Source of the DNA: Paramecium sonneborni
Taxonomy: Eukaryota > Ciliophora > Oligohymenophorea > Peniculida > Parameciidae
Direction of reading: 5' to 3'
Assembly: GCA_905182985.1 (NCBI GenBank)
Contig: CAJJDN010000081.1
Coordinates: 73,615-137,614 of the forward strand
Length of the DNA stretch: 64,000 nucleotides
Under the pieces are notes generated by a model. The model was given only the letters and a program-made list of their open reading frames with translations. It did not search any database and was not told the DNA's origin. This document shows, in pieces, positions 14,101 through 29,789 of the stretch. Positions within the stretch are counted from its first letter, which is position 1; the number at the start of each line of letters is the position of its first letter. Position numbers and translations under genes: made by a program.

Positions 14101-15115
14101 AGAACAAAAGAATTCAATTAATTAACTAATATAATTATAAATAATATACTCTTTTTCTTCTTCAATTCTATCTTATTATTAATACAACTCATAAAGATAA
14201 TCAATATTAATTTATTTATCTACTTTCTGAATATCCATAAATTATTATAAAATAGATTGAGATTTGATTTTTAATTAAGTTTTATCATTTCCTGTTTAAA
14301 TGTGAATACCTGGAGAAAACAATTATTTATAATTGAATTATATTTCCCATCCTGTTAATCTTTATTAATTTTCAGAATATGTCAAATTATAACCACCAAA
14401 ACTTACTATATAATTGACCATACAATAAATATGTGCATAATTATTACATTCACATTATTAACATTTAATAGTAGCTCCTTAAGATTTGCAATATAAACAT
14501 ATTTATTTAGGTGTCTGTATAATATTAGTAGGCTTCTTAAATTTCATTTCAATGAATGAAGTTAATTCAATTTATTTTGATAGTAATCCACAAAGAGGAT
14601 GCACAAATTCATTTGTATCATTAATTCTTTTTTTTAGTCCTCCTTTTTAATTACAAACTATGCATATTTAATCTTATTTTTGACTATATTTGCATTTATC
14701 ACATGCAAAATATCCTTAATTATTAGAATTAGGATTCAACTCTATTTCAGTCTAAATACCATAACAATATAAATGACAACTCAATTAACAACCATAACAT
14801 GATATTATAGTCATTCCTTATATATATTAATTTATTATCTTTACCTCTTTCTTATTATTAATATCTGCTTTCGAATCCAACTGCACAAATATCACAGGCT
14901 TAACTCTAATTCATTTTTTATATAATTTACTTATAAATCTCTTGATATTGTTAATTTTTTAGGTCTGAATCCAATATCTTTCTTATTTAATTGGTTATAA
15001 ACTAAAGATAAAATAGGAATTAAAATTAATATATAATGGTATATATAGTGAACAAATGCATTATTTATAACACACCTACTGAAAGATCTTATTATTCATT
15101 TTCTTCGTTCTCCAT
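7834..15115 (-). CDS. giant multi-PHD-finger chromatin protein with polyQ tract
   Basis: About 2,390 residues after removing introns, including 7921-7945, 8300-8326, 9766-9793, 13745-13769 and 14817-14844. The N-terminus holds a PHD finger split by an intron (ACDICAVGFES, then SCYGCQLSCHLYCYGI) followed by an extended PHD (CIVCNQKGG ... VHPLCG ... CLYCKSQG ... CNNYAHIYC). A further PHD follows at ~14.06-13.92 kb (CETCMEWYHDKC, YYCPFCNQW). Then come ~1,300 residues of helical, acidic sequence reminiscent of the PLU-1 region of KDM5 proteins (tentative), and near the C-terminus a SPOC-like segment (ILAGWVVPEKYNDLG). A polyglutamine run coded by TAA/CAA/TAG lies at ~8.05-8.25 kb. It likely reads histone tails in the nucleus. 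The start (15115) is the first Met of the frame; exon 1 is less certain than the rest. Confidence 0.72.
8044..8250 (-). repeat. trinucleotide repeat encoding polyglutamine
   Basis: The plus strand is an ATT/GTT microsatellite. In the frame of the flanking coding sequence on the minus strand the codons are TAA, CAA and TAG, all glutamine in the ciliate code. The neighbouring frame would read as polyasparagine starting from an ATG, which is a decoy. The Gln frame joins KELSKWVESKINEQKVNK upstream to ELEPVTSEEEENN downstream. Confidence 0.8.
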
Positions 15116-15353
15116 TTTCCCACTATAATTTCCGTAAAATGTTTAAAAAAAATAATTAAATTATTTTATATCAAGAAATCCTTTAAAATATTTATATTAT
15201 ATAAATTATTTATTCCTCTTCTTTTCCAATCATATATCCCCACTCTCCAATTTATATATATATATAATCTTATTATATTCCTACACTTTTATTAAATCAT
15301 ATTATTTCTTAATATATTTTTCTATTTTTATTTTAAAATATAAATTATCGTTA

Positions 15354-16713
15354 ATGATTCCCTCTAAAATAATCAAAAGATAAGAATCACTTGTCTCTAA
15401 TCCTACTCAAGATTCTCCTTAAATGAAAAAGGTACAAAGTAATCTTATGATGGTATCTAAAGCAAGTAGTATACCCAAATAGTTTTAGAAGAATGAAAAA
15501 TTAAAAACAAATGGAAATAAAATTGAATCTATTAAACATTCTAAAAATAATTCTATGAATCATCTATCTACTGTTGAGAATACTAAAATAATAGACTCTA
15601 TTTAAAATATTTCATCCATTTACATTACTAATAAAACAGATGAAATCTAATTAAGAAATGAAATACAACTAAAAGCTTAAATCATTGTGGATCTAAATAA
15701 AAATATATCTTAATTATAAACATAGAATATTAACCAATAGATGATGATTTCATAATTAGAAAAAGACGTTTCATAATTAAATTAAACTATAGAAAAAATG
15801 TGTGAATAACTTTCCAGTTCTAATAATGATTCAAGTATTGATATACAAAATTTAAAAGATTAAATTCTTAAAAAAGATAAATTAATTTCATATTATAAGA
15901 CTGAAAATCATTAATTATTGTGCATTATTAAACAAGGATCCTATTCTAAAAAAAAAGAAGATAAAGAGAATTAACCAAATAAAACATAAGTCAATCAATA
16001 AGACTAAATAAACTACTTAAAAGATTAAATAGATTTATAAAGAAAATAGTTTTAATAAACAGAAGAATCTTTATAAAAGCAAATCTCAGGTTTAAATTAA
16101 TTTGTGAATGAACTGTTTCAATAACAATCTTCTGATAGATTAAACACTAATGTAAGTAGTAGAATTGATAAAGATAATAGAAATAGAAAACTATCATTAT
16201 AAAATGATATGGATTCATTTCAATCTCAATTAAAACAACTTGATCAATAAAAATAAAAATTAGATAATAAATTTGAAAATGTCTAATGTAATCTTAATTA
16301 ATTAACAGAAAAATAATTAAACTCTGTTCTAACTGATAATCTAAATGCTTAAAACATGAAGGAAATAACTAAATTAAAATAAATTGTTTAAATTTAAAAA
16401 AAATAAATTGAATTATAACAAAAAACAATTTTAAATTAACATTTTGAAATACAAAATCTATAAACATTACTCTATAAAAATGATTAAGATAGCATTCCTA
16501 AAAAAAATGATAACAAAATACATCATTAAGAAATTATTACTAAAGATTTTACAAATTCTCCTAAAGATGAAATGTAAAATATCTGCTAAATATTTTAGTT
16601 ATCATTTAAATGACAGTCATAGTGAAATAAAGCCTATATATTATATGGATAATATATAAAATACATTTCAAAAGTTTTAGGTAATAACTGAAGAAAGTAC
16701 TTTTAGAAGTTGA
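15354..16713 (+). CDS. Gln/Lys-rich coiled-coil protein, unknown
   Basis: One intron with a GTT start (16598-16622, 25 nt) gives about 444 residues. The first ~60 residues are basic and Ser-rich; the rest is Gln-, Lys- and Leu-rich and predicted coiled coil by composition. The C-terminal ~40 residues (after EIKPIYYM) look structured. No family is recognised. It lies head-to-head with the giant PHD gene, 238 nt apart, a normal-length shared upstream region. Confidence 0.7.
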
Positions 16714-17137
16714 ATTACATATAATTTATTTATTTTATTATAAAATAATTTATCTTAATATATAATTTAGTAAATATAATATAAATCTATATAGAAAATG
16801 AATTATCTTTGAATTATAATATATTTTATAAATATGATAGATTAAGGCATCTGAAAATAGTATAGATAGATTCAGTTAGATTATGAATAGAAAAGAAATT
16901 GAAATAAAGAATTTTGACATAAAGATGTTTGCAAAATATAATTTATTTTCAATAAAAATTCCATTTCTTACCCTTTATAGCGTTAAGATAAGTTTAAAAT
17001 TAATGTTAAGATAAGTTTGCATAAGTGAATAAATCATAAAATTGGATATAAATAAATTAAAATTATAGAAAATACAAGGAATAGCTTAGAATAAAAATGA
17101 TAAAAATTAAATAATAGTATATTACAAACAAATGTTA

Positions 17138-18729
17138 TCAAACTAGAAAGTATCCTTTTCTTCTAATAGGTGGTGATGGTAAAGTAGGAGTTTTTTCTTG
17201 AGAAACAATCCATTATTGGATATTATGGAATTATTCAACAGTTCTGTTTATAATTTTATTAAATTTAATTCCTTCATATTTATTATAAAGACCTTCATAT
17301 CTTGGGGAATTGTTAAAACCAGTTTTATCACTGGCTAATGCAATATATTAATACATTTCCAATTTTCTATTTGGTGTCATATGACTAATCAATACCTTAT
17401 CCTTAATTGAACCAAGACTTTAATGAGGATTAGAAACAACTAATTTAGAGGATTCATAATTATCATTATTTAAAAGTTAAGAATTATATTTTTTATCAGT
17501 TTATCTAATATTTAAATTAGCTTCATCTTTAACAAGTTTAATATCAGGTATTTTCTTTTAAAAATACTTTTCAACATAATATTTAGATAGAATATTTTCA
17601 GATTTTTAAGGAAATACAATTTCATAACATTCATCATCTGATGAAACTTATTCAATATCAACAATAAGATGATCTTTATTAATTTTATTAGATAAACTTC
17701 CTTGTTCTAATCGACTTAATGCTAATAAACGAACTCTTGAATTTTCATCCTAATAAAAAGATTAGAATTTACTTCACAATTTCCATTAATCATTCTATCA
17801 TGAAATAATTTTGCCTTTTCAATTTATCCAACATAAAAATAATATTTACCAAGTAATTCATAAGCAAGTAATTCATCATTTTTTTATTTAAGTTTCCAAG
17901 CTGCCATTAAATATTTAGTGAAATACAATTAACTTAATTTTGGATAGATTCTTAAAAGACACTCACCTAAACCTCTATATGCTTTCATTTTATTGCTATA
18001 ATGAGCATCTGTATCTGATAATCTTTTACATATTTTAAAATATATAGCTCCTTATATAGGATTATAAAACAATTATTCTATTTTTCCAAAAATATATAAA
18101 ATTCTTTAATGAATACAAATGTTTTTTTATTTGAAACATTCAAGTAATATATCTTTCATTTATTATTCACATTCATTTCTATTAAATTTATAAGCTAATA
18201 AACCAGTTAAATTTTATATAAGTTATTCCATACTTACCCATGCTTCAGTTAAATATCTAGAAACTTTCTATTCAGCTATAATTTCATCATAATCTTATGA
18301 ATCTCTAATGGCTTTAATATCTTCATTATATTGTTAAATTATATATTATGTCATTTTGTAAATTCGAGATTATTTTTTTAAGGTTTCAGGATTTGTTTAT
18401 AAAGCTTCAGGTGCCTTATAAACATTAAAGAAATCACTTGATCTTGTACATTTCTTTGTAAGTCTTTATCCAATCTATCTTTTAGATTTAGTTTGTTTCA
18501 TTTTCAATTCTGGTAAATGATTATGAGGAGTTTATTAATTACTTTCTGTTCTATCTGTTTAAGGTTAACGTAATTCTCTTAATGTAAGGGCTTTATTTAG
18601 AGATATCTATGTCTTTGATAATGTTGTTCTTGATATCCCCAAGCTATCAGTAGTACAATCTTGAGAAAACTTTATATTTTTCATTAATTATTTATAATAC
18701 AAATCTAATAATCCTATTATTTAATTCAT
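17138..18729 (-). CDS. TPR-like helical-repeat protein
   Basis: A 23-nt intron (GTAAATTC...TTAG, around 17.75 kb) joins two exons into about 522 residues. Residues ~150-330 are helical repeats of TPR character (HQRILYIFGKIEQLFYNP, YRGLGECLLRIYPKLSQLYF, YELLGKYYFYVGQIEKAKLF). N- and C-terminal regions are basic and low-complexity; the C-terminus ends in a Pro-rich basic tail (LPSPPIRRKGY). TPR proteins are scaffolds, and ciliary TPR proteins of this style are common in ciliates, but no specific function can be read. Met at 18729 is the first Met of the frame; the internal Met at 18684 is an alternative start. Confidence 0.72.
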
Positions 18730-20472
18730 TTTGTCTTATTCTATCCATTTAAGTATTACAAATTCTCTTTATGATTTTATTTCATTAATTTATACAAAAC
18801 TAAGAGTATCTATTTCAAGTTACACATTTGCAGAACAATATATTTTTCAACTTAATTGATCTCAATCTTATATATATTCTCAATATATTAAACTAAACCA
18901 CTCATTAAACTTTTATACTTATTAAAACATGTCTACTTAGGCATAATCATTTACATAATAATATGTCTTTCTTTAATTAATTTTGTTATTCCCATACATT
19001 TATTAAGGTTTCTATATACTACATAATCATAGTATGCTATAATTCAATCAATGTTGTTGTTATGATAATCAAAATCAAATAGAATAAGTACTTTCCATAT
19101 TCTGTAAATACATACTATAGAAGATTATTTTATTTTTCTTTTTTATTTGAACCCTATGATTTTCTTTGTATTAAATCCTAATCTTCAAAATTATTGAACA
19201 TTATTTATTCAAAACTTTTTTATGTATTTACACTATAAATTTCTTTCTATAAATAATAAAATATTCTTACAAGTCAAAATCGAATTAATATAAAAATAAA
19301 CGACCTTTTTCTTGTTCCTTTTGCTCAATTAAACTTTTAAACTATAAAAAAAATCGAAGTAATTTTCAAAAAAATCTATTAGTATAATTATTATTTTACT
19401 TATTTCTATTTCATTCCCATCATGCCATTCAAATCAATTCAATTCTATTTTATTTTAATTAAAATTCAATACAACTTCTTCCTATGGTATCTTAATATTT
19501 TAGAATAAAATTTTTTATGCCTTCCAAGTTTATTAGTTGTAATAATTTATAAAAAATCTAAATTTTTAATTTATTTTCTATCAAAATACTCTCTAGAGTA
19601 AATATTTTATTAATATACGATAAATTAAAGATTATTTATTACAAATAATTTTTAGATATTTTATTAGATAATTTTTAGATATTTGATTAGAGACTGATAG
19701 AAAAATAAGAAATAAAATTTATAAATTGTATTATGAAAAATATTAAAAAAATTATATTAGAATTTTTATCTAAAAATAATCAGAAAGAACTTGCTCATTA
19801 TCTGTTTTCTATATAGATATATTTAACTCTTATTTATATAATAATTATTAATAAATTCTTCAATAAATACATGGATAGACATTTTATTGATCATAGTTTA
19901 ATATCTACAATTTGCTTCTAATTAATTAAATGTTGTATTGTTTTTATATATAATGTTGTTTATATGATAAAAAATATGATTAAAATAACTTATACAAAAA
20001 ATCTTTAAAACTAATACTCATCTACCATTAAAAAATATAAAAACTAATTATTCAACGATCATCTTATTAGATTAAATTAAGCTACATGTGATAATAACAA
20101 TTTTAGATGTTTTTAAATTCTCCATGATTATCTATAAGGTTTTTAAAACTCTGAATTAAAAGCGGATTTTCCAAAAAGTATTTTAATACCACTTAATTAG
20201 AAAGTTACAACTCTGTGTTGATAGAAATTAAAAAGTATTCCTCCTTTTATAATTATTTTATATTATCATAAATGTTCAGTATTAATGTGAAATTTATTAT
20301 TTATTAATGAGTTCTTGAACAGAAACTAACTTTAAATAGATTCTAACCAAACTTTTTTGTTCTAATTTTTTGTTGAATTTATAAAATAATAGATAACTAA
20401 TGTATTGTTAACACTTAAATTTAGAAAATTTTTAAATAGGCTAACATCTAACAATTTATCGGTGTAAATGAA
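18730..20472. other. long region without a supported gene
   Basis: AT-rich, with TGA frequent in the frames I followed. Around 19655-19695 a short direct repeat of TAGATAATTTTTAGATATTT type occurs. I see no tRNA-like or conserved coding signal, but small AT-rich genes could be missed by eye. Confidence 0.35.
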
Positions 20473-21104
20473 ATGAATAGGAGTCTATGGGTAAAGAAAG
20501 AAATGAAGAAGAGATGGGAAAATGAAATTATATAATTTTTGAACTTCATATAATAACAATAGAAATAATCGCTTTTAAGGCACTATATTGTGAAATACTT
20601 ATGTTCTAGTTATAAATTTAAAGTAAATAAGGAAATATAAAGCTACACTATGATATGTTAAGAGTGCTTGAAAAAATAAATGAAAAAGAATCACAAAATG
20701 TAAGGAAAGATCGTTTAACATTTGATTGTTAAATTAAAATTGAAGCTCAAACGAAACTTGTAATGGAATTTTACCATTTGGAAGTTAATATGATAGAGAA
20801 AGATTCAAAAAAGTATTTTTTTATTAGTTTTATAGTGAAAAGTGGGTTTATTTTAATTAAAGTAATTAATTGCATTAAATCATGCAGTGAATGAAAAGAT
20901 TGAAATTTTTAATTTGTGGTAAATGGTGTGTGAATGTGAAAGGTTGGACATAAAAGGTTTAAAAGAATGGATTGAGTAGAAATTGAGAGTATATGGAGAG
21001 TAAATATTTATAAATTTAAAAAGTTGTTACAACTAATTTAATAAAAAAAGATTAATTAGTATATTTATATATTTATAGCATTAACATTATTTAATCAAGA
21101 ATTG
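20473..21104 (+). CDS. possible small protein gene, unknown
   Basis: From ATG 20473 the ciliate frame reads MNRSLWVKKEMKKRWENE and continues about 100 codons. With a 25-nt intron (starting GTAATGGAATTT) and a 26-nt intron ending CAG it can run on through IEIFNLWQMVCECERLD and LKEWIEQKLRVYGEQ to a TGA at 21102. The composition is protein-like, but splice choices are not unique and a second frame from ATG 20655 is also open. Its end overlaps the stop of the minus-strand helix-turn-helix gene. Confidence 0.35.
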
Positions 21105-21846
21105 ACTCTTGGTAATACAAAGCTATATTATGTTTAGTATAAATTATGTTAAATTGGAAATGGATATTAAGTTTAATTAGGGGAAGCAGGTTCATGCTCT
21201 TATTTTACATTGATTTATTATTATTTAACTTCTAGAAGTTGTTTTATTATTATTTAAGATGCCCACACTAAATTTTAGAAAGTACTTTAACAGAACGGAT
21301 TTTAGTTTTCCATAGCTTTTTAGAATTATTAAGATAATATCATAAAAAGTTTTTAGCATTACGATTGAAGAAGAGAACGCTACTCTTTAGCTAGAGTTAC
21401 TTAATCTTCTTTTGAAGGTTGCTTATCTATATATATCTATATAATAATATTTAAAAATACTTGGCTAACTTCGGATGATACAATAGGCTCTGATAGTTAA
21501 AAGGTAAATGGATTCAAGATTGAAATTTTGAGAATATTCTCAATCTTTAGCTTCTTCTTTCTTGTTTCCTTCTTTCCTATACGACCATCTTTCTCATAGG
21601 CCTTTTAAATTGTCCGAACAGTACAATATTTTAACTTAAGTCTATTAGCTACCTATATTAAATAATGTTTAAAATATCATATATATAGATAGGAGATATT
21701 GATAATCTTATAAAATTTGATACCTCTTAGAGGGAAAGTTTGTCATTAATAAGCAGCTTAAGTACTACTCTTCTCTCTTCTTTATTGATTTTTTAGTATT
21801 TCCTTGTTTATTTTTGTTATTAGTCAGCGTCTCCTGATTTAGTCAT
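21095..21846 (-). CDS. helix-turn-helix DNA-binding-like protein
   Basis: Removing a 71-nt intervening segment (21653-21723) and a 24-nt intron (21437-21460) gives about 218 residues. The N-terminal ~90 residues look like a transposase- or homeodomain-like HTH region: KINKEERRVVLKLLINDKLS, then VANRLKLKYCTVRTIQKAYE and KDGRIGKKETRKKKLK, the rhythm of Tc1/mariner or IS630 N-terminal domains. No DDE catalytic domain follows; the C-terminus is Gln/Pro-rich and ends LPRVNS. It could be a domesticated DNA-binding domain (inference). The 71-nt segment is unusually long for an intron here. Confidence 0.55.
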
Positions 21847-22870
21847 GATTAAAGAATCTTAATTTATTATATTTATAAAACAAAATTTAAAAAATAATGC
21901 TTATTAATTTAAATTAAGATTCATTTTTTATTAATTATATACACTAATCAGCATTGTTTTTACAAATTATTAAAATGAGATCCAAAATCATCTATCAATC
22001 TATATAAATAAATAAATTTTGGATTTACAAATCTATGAATTTAAGTATAAATTTTATGTAACTTAAAACATTTCACTTTTAATCAAAAATTTTATATACT
22101 CACAACACAATAGATAATTTAAGATCAATAATTCTGATATTACCTTCTTTAATATCATTTGATTAGTATAAATATCCCAGCATATCAATATAAAATACCC
22201 ATATTCGTGAACTCCAAAATTTTAGACCATTTGCTCAATTTCGTCAATGAATTCAAAAATTAATTCAACCATCCTGTTAAATAGAATTACAAAAGGATTT
22301 TTAATTTCAACATTATAGCATCAATTTCCGTAATCTAAATCTACATCTTTACTCCGAATAAATTTGAACAGGAAATTTTATTCTTAAAATTACAATTTTT
22401 TCAAAATCAAGATGATCAATAGTCAATTCTAGAAAAAATAGATTTTTTCTATAATTGAAAATTTATTTAAATAAAAATATTTGAAGCTTATGATCAATTA
22501 CGTAATTTTGTAAGAATGTTAAATATATTTAGTAAGGATTAAAAATGGGTCTATTCTTTGAAATTAGGCTTATTATGAATAAAGATCAAGTGTTATTCAG
22601 AATAACATATTGAGAGGAAAGATACTTAAGAATCTAAATATAGTACATGGCGCCAAATATTTTTATACAAAAGTATTTGAGTAAAAATATTGACATGACA
22701 TGAATAAATTCATTTAACAGTGAGTTTAATGGAGATGGAAAAATAAACAAGAATAGAAAAGTTATAATATTTTGAGAGAACGAAGAATCTATGATTGAAT
22801 GTTTGTTTATTTTATTATTAATAATTAATATTATTAAAATGAATGAATAATATTAGTTAGTCATTTGGCA
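21847..22870. other. intergenic region, nothing recognised
   Basis: About 1 kb between the helix-turn-helix gene start and the stop of the CDPK gene. AT-rich, no frame with family resemblance and no RNA gene seen. Confidence 0.4.
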
Positions 22871-24574
<1,704 letters not shown>

Positions 24575-24598
24575 AAGTTATTATAATTAATTAAATTT
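24575..24598. promoter_or_regulatory. 24-nt spacer between divergent start codons
   Basis: All A/T except one G; contains TAATTAATTAA. It separates ATG of the CDPK (minus) from ATG of the MGTC protein (plus). Any promoter and both 5' UTRs must lie in this spacer and/or overlap the opposing coding sequences. Confidence 0.5.
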
Positions 24599-25272
24599 AT
24601 GGGAACTTGCACTCAAACCAATAACAAAGTTCTACATTCAGAAAAAAGCTTGCAAAAATTGATTTTGTACTTTTACAATACACCTATGTATTCACATCCA
24701 GACATTGATTGTCTTATTAATACAAAATTGGATTCTTGCAAAATAACGCAAAGAGGACTAACCAAAACCTTAATCGAAGAAATTGTGCTATTTCTTAATT
24801 CTTGCAAAATCCTAACTCCTGAATAAGATCAACTCCTCAATCATTTTAACTATGTTTACCAATAATCTATAAAGAAATTTAATCAATTTGGAACTCTTCT
24901 GGGCAAAATTATATTAATTGTATTATTTTTAATATCAATGAGACTTCTATAGAAGTGTTACTATGTTTTAAGTCTCTCGAAAATGAAGATTTAACTCCTG
25001 TTGATGTTTGGTGGGTTTAAGAACATTTTCTAATCAGATACCGATTATTGAATGAATAGTATAGTGTAGAATATGATTATTTCTTGGATACACATTTTTT
25101 GATTAAGTTTCTCTACTTTCTCAAAGAATGTGTAAGAATTGAATTAAAAAAGTACAATCTTGAATTAAATCATTTTTAAATCTCTATTAGACATGACTAA
25201 TCAGATATTTAACATACAGCTAGAACTGTAGATAGTTCAAGATCGTAGTAAAAAAGATTAGAAACTATTTGA
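24599..25272 (+). CDS. unknown protein with MGTC N-terminus (possibly myristoylated)
   Basis: One 23-nt intron (24920-24942, ending GAG) gives about 216 residues. It starts MGTCTQTN, again a likely N-myristoylation site. The body is helical (LIEEIVLFLNSCKILTPEQ, VDVWWVQEHFLIRYRLL, FLIKFLYFLKECVRIEL) with a basic Ser-rich tail. No family is recognised. It is divergently oriented to the CDPK with 24 nt between start codons and an imperfect inverted repeat over both starts. Co-expression and membrane association with the kinase are inferences. Confidence 0.75.
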
Positions 25273-25741
25273 AATTAATTATGTCAATTTATTAATTTTA
25301 CAAATATCTTCATTTTTAATATTTTTATTATATTTCTATTGTTATTTATTATTTTATATTGTATATAAATGACAGTAAAAAGGTAATTCATCCTATATTT
25401 TAAATAGATCAAATTTTATTTTTCTTATAAAGTGAAAAGTATTTAAAATTTTCTATTATTTTAATTGAGTATTTTGGTCTTTTCCTTTTTATTAATATTA
25501 TAAAAAAATTGCAATTTTATAAATAAAGAACTTTATTATGAATAATGAATAATTTTCTAGATTAAAAACACTGTGATTATGATCAACAAATTTTATAAAG
25601 ATTTAAAAATAAAATATATAAACTTAAATATATGATTTTAGAAAGAAATGTAAGATTTGGAATGGATAAAAGAGATATAAAATACATAATTATGATATAT
25701 ATATATCTATTTTATTAATTTTTATTTAAATTAAAAAATTA
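25273..25741. other. intergenic region upstream of SRPK gene
   Basis: About 470 nt of AT-rich sequence between two plus-strand genes. No gene recognised; presumed promoter and UTRs. Confidence 0.5.
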
Positions 25742-27957
<2,216 letters not shown>

Positions 27958-28016
27958 ATTATTGTACATGTTAAGTATGTAATATTCTTGAATGATTTTA
28001 TAATGTAATGGTTATT

Positions 28017-28877
28017 TCATTGATTGTGATGACCTTCGAATGCTCTGATATTATGGGCAGTATTAATCACAAAATTAGATGTGTCAATCACATAACCTTT
28101 TGTTGCTGCTTCAAATAATTCAGGATGATGAACTATTCCTTCCTATTTGAAATTTATTATTGAAATACTTTCATGAAATAAATAACTTCATCTTAAACTG
28201 TTGTACCTAATTCTTAGATATGATCAAGTTGACATGCTAATTCATACTTTAATTATCCCTCTTCTGTTAAAAAGTCTGCATTATCACGATCATCAAATTA
28301 TGTTAAATCAGATGTTAATGGATGGAATTAATAGGTTTCTACCCAATAAGTGTTTTTGTCATTAGCAAGAGTATTAGTTTCAATCTTTAATACTTTACCA
28401 CCTCTAAGTAAAGAGAGTCTTTGTATTTTATATTACAATGATCTCCAATACCTATGAAAAATGGAAATATTCAATACCACATTCTTGGAATCCACAAAAA
28501 TGAAGGCGCATAAATAAAAAGATTATTCCAATACCATGCAATGTCTAATGGGTTTTTAAACCAAAGATAAATGGACAATGGAATGGCTGTCTCATAAAGT
28601 ACATATGGATATTTAAGGAAAATAGTAAGATGCTTATGAGGATCACAAGAGTAACTAATTATTACTAACTTAGTTACAGTAACACTTCTCCAATTCTATC
28701 AAACTCTATTGTATAAGTTGGTTTGTAAATTCGATCAGTTTTCACAACATAAGAGGATTCATCATTCATAACTTAAGCTTTATGAGCCACTGTAGCATTG
28801 TGGAAATTTTTAATGTGGTTGAGTTGATAGAGATTCTTCAAGCCCAACCTTAAAGTGTTTATTGATCTGGTGAGCAT
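28017..28877 (-). CDS. probable mitochondrial membrane protein, unknown family
   Basis: Three introns (26, 26 and 23 nt) give about 261 residues. The N-terminus MLTRSINTLRLGLKNLYQ is a plausible amphipathic mitochondrial presequence. Two hydrophobic segments lie mid-protein (YVLYETAIPLSIYLWF and WNNLFIYAPSFLW), followed by RLSLLRGGKVLKIETNT. This layout, two membrane spans then an LLxGGxxLxIET segment, recalls TMEM70/TMEM186/TMEM223-type mitochondrial assembly proteins, but I cannot assign one. It diverges from the UBC9-like gene with 21 nt between start codons. Confidence 0.65.
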
Positions 28878-28898
28878 TAATTAAAGATATTATTAATT
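28878..28898. promoter_or_regulatory. 21-nt spacer between divergent start codons
   Basis: Lies between the mitochondrial-type gene (minus) and the UBC9-like gene (plus). A/T except one G, with TAATTAA near one end and TTAATT at the other. Confidence 0.5.
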
Positions 28899-29408
28899 AT
28901 GTTTAAGTTTAGTGATAAGAGGATGGAATATGAAGAATAAATGCTTGAAGAAAATTCAGATGATCTCCCTCCTAATGTTAAGTATCAAAAAGTTGATAGA
29001 TATAACTACATTGTTTAAATCAAAGGTGAAAAAGGCAGTGTGCATGAGAGTAGAATATAAAATCCAATTTAGATGCTTATATTATTGCAGATGTTAGTTT
29101 AAATGGTTTCCCAGTTGAGGCTCCAACTGTCAACTTTCGCAATAATTTTCAACATGTGAATATATTTCCTATGGGCAAACTATGTTTGTATATAACAAAC
29201 AAAGAAACTTGGATCTCTAGTACTAGTTTAATAGATGTCTTTTCAGGAATCAATTAAGTGATTCATCAGTATTGAATAGAATAATATATATATTAGTCCC
29301 ACTTTCAATGATCCTGCAAATAGCACTTATCAAGATCCAGTTGTTTATGAAAGGGATATGAAAGTTTAAGCTAATAAATTTAGAGATGAGAGATATAAAA
29401 TAATATGA
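28899..29408 (+). CDS. UBC9-like SUMO/ubiquitin E2 conjugating enzyme, divergent
   Basis: Two introns (29050-29072, 29269-29296) give about 152 residues, the size of a minimal UBC domain. Family landmarks: VEAPTVNF, NIFPMGKLCLYI with the catalytic Cys at ~88, NKETWISSTSL where UBC9 has DWRPAIT, and NDPANSTYQDPVVYERDMK, which matches the UBC9 C-terminus. The HPN motif reads HVN, keeping the catalytic Asn. Transfer of SUMO or another modifier is expected, but the divergence means the partner cannot be named. Its 3' 216 nt recur after the N gap (see repeat). Confidence 0.78.
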
Positions 29409-29789
29409 AATTAAATCGTTTTTGAGATGTGTCGTTTTTTAGTTAATAAATAAATGAAAGGAATCATTGCTATCATTCTTGCATTGGCTGTGGTCTCAAA
29501 TGCCACAAGCACAAAAGATTAAATCTTGGCTTTGCTTTAGACAGGAACAAAGGCCAGTGATGCCATTGATACAGTCTTTGGATTGCTTAATGATTTAAAG
29601 TAATCAAACATCGATGCTCAATTTGCAGCAGACCAAAAAAACGAAACAGATGAATGGGTTGGTGCTTAAACTATAGAATAATTCAGTAAAATAAAAGCTT
29701 TGAACCAGAAATTGTTCCAATAAGCTGTAGAAAACAGAGTTGAGTATGAAAACGTACTTTAATAAACCAAAAACTATTTGGCATGGAAT
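29193..29789 (+). repeat. 597-nt direct repeat, copy 1 (left of N gap)
   Basis: Identical, as far as I can read, to 30486-31082 at a constant offset of 1293. It spans the 3' end of the UBC9-like gene and the first 336 nt of the trichocyst matrix gene and runs exactly to the first N. Confidence 0.9.
29454..29789 (+). pseudogene. trichocyst matrix protein 5' fragment cut by the gap
   Basis: Starts MKGIIAIILALAVVSNATST and is identical to the first 112 codons of the intact gene at 30747, then ends at the N gap. Most likely the same locus represented twice by the assembly rather than a second gene; a true tandem copy with its 3' end in the gap cannot be excluded. Confidence 0.7.

Noticed and set aside
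13842..14117. Minus-strand 91-codon standard-code ORF
   Set aside because: Out-of-frame shadow of the PHD finger in the giant chromatin gene.
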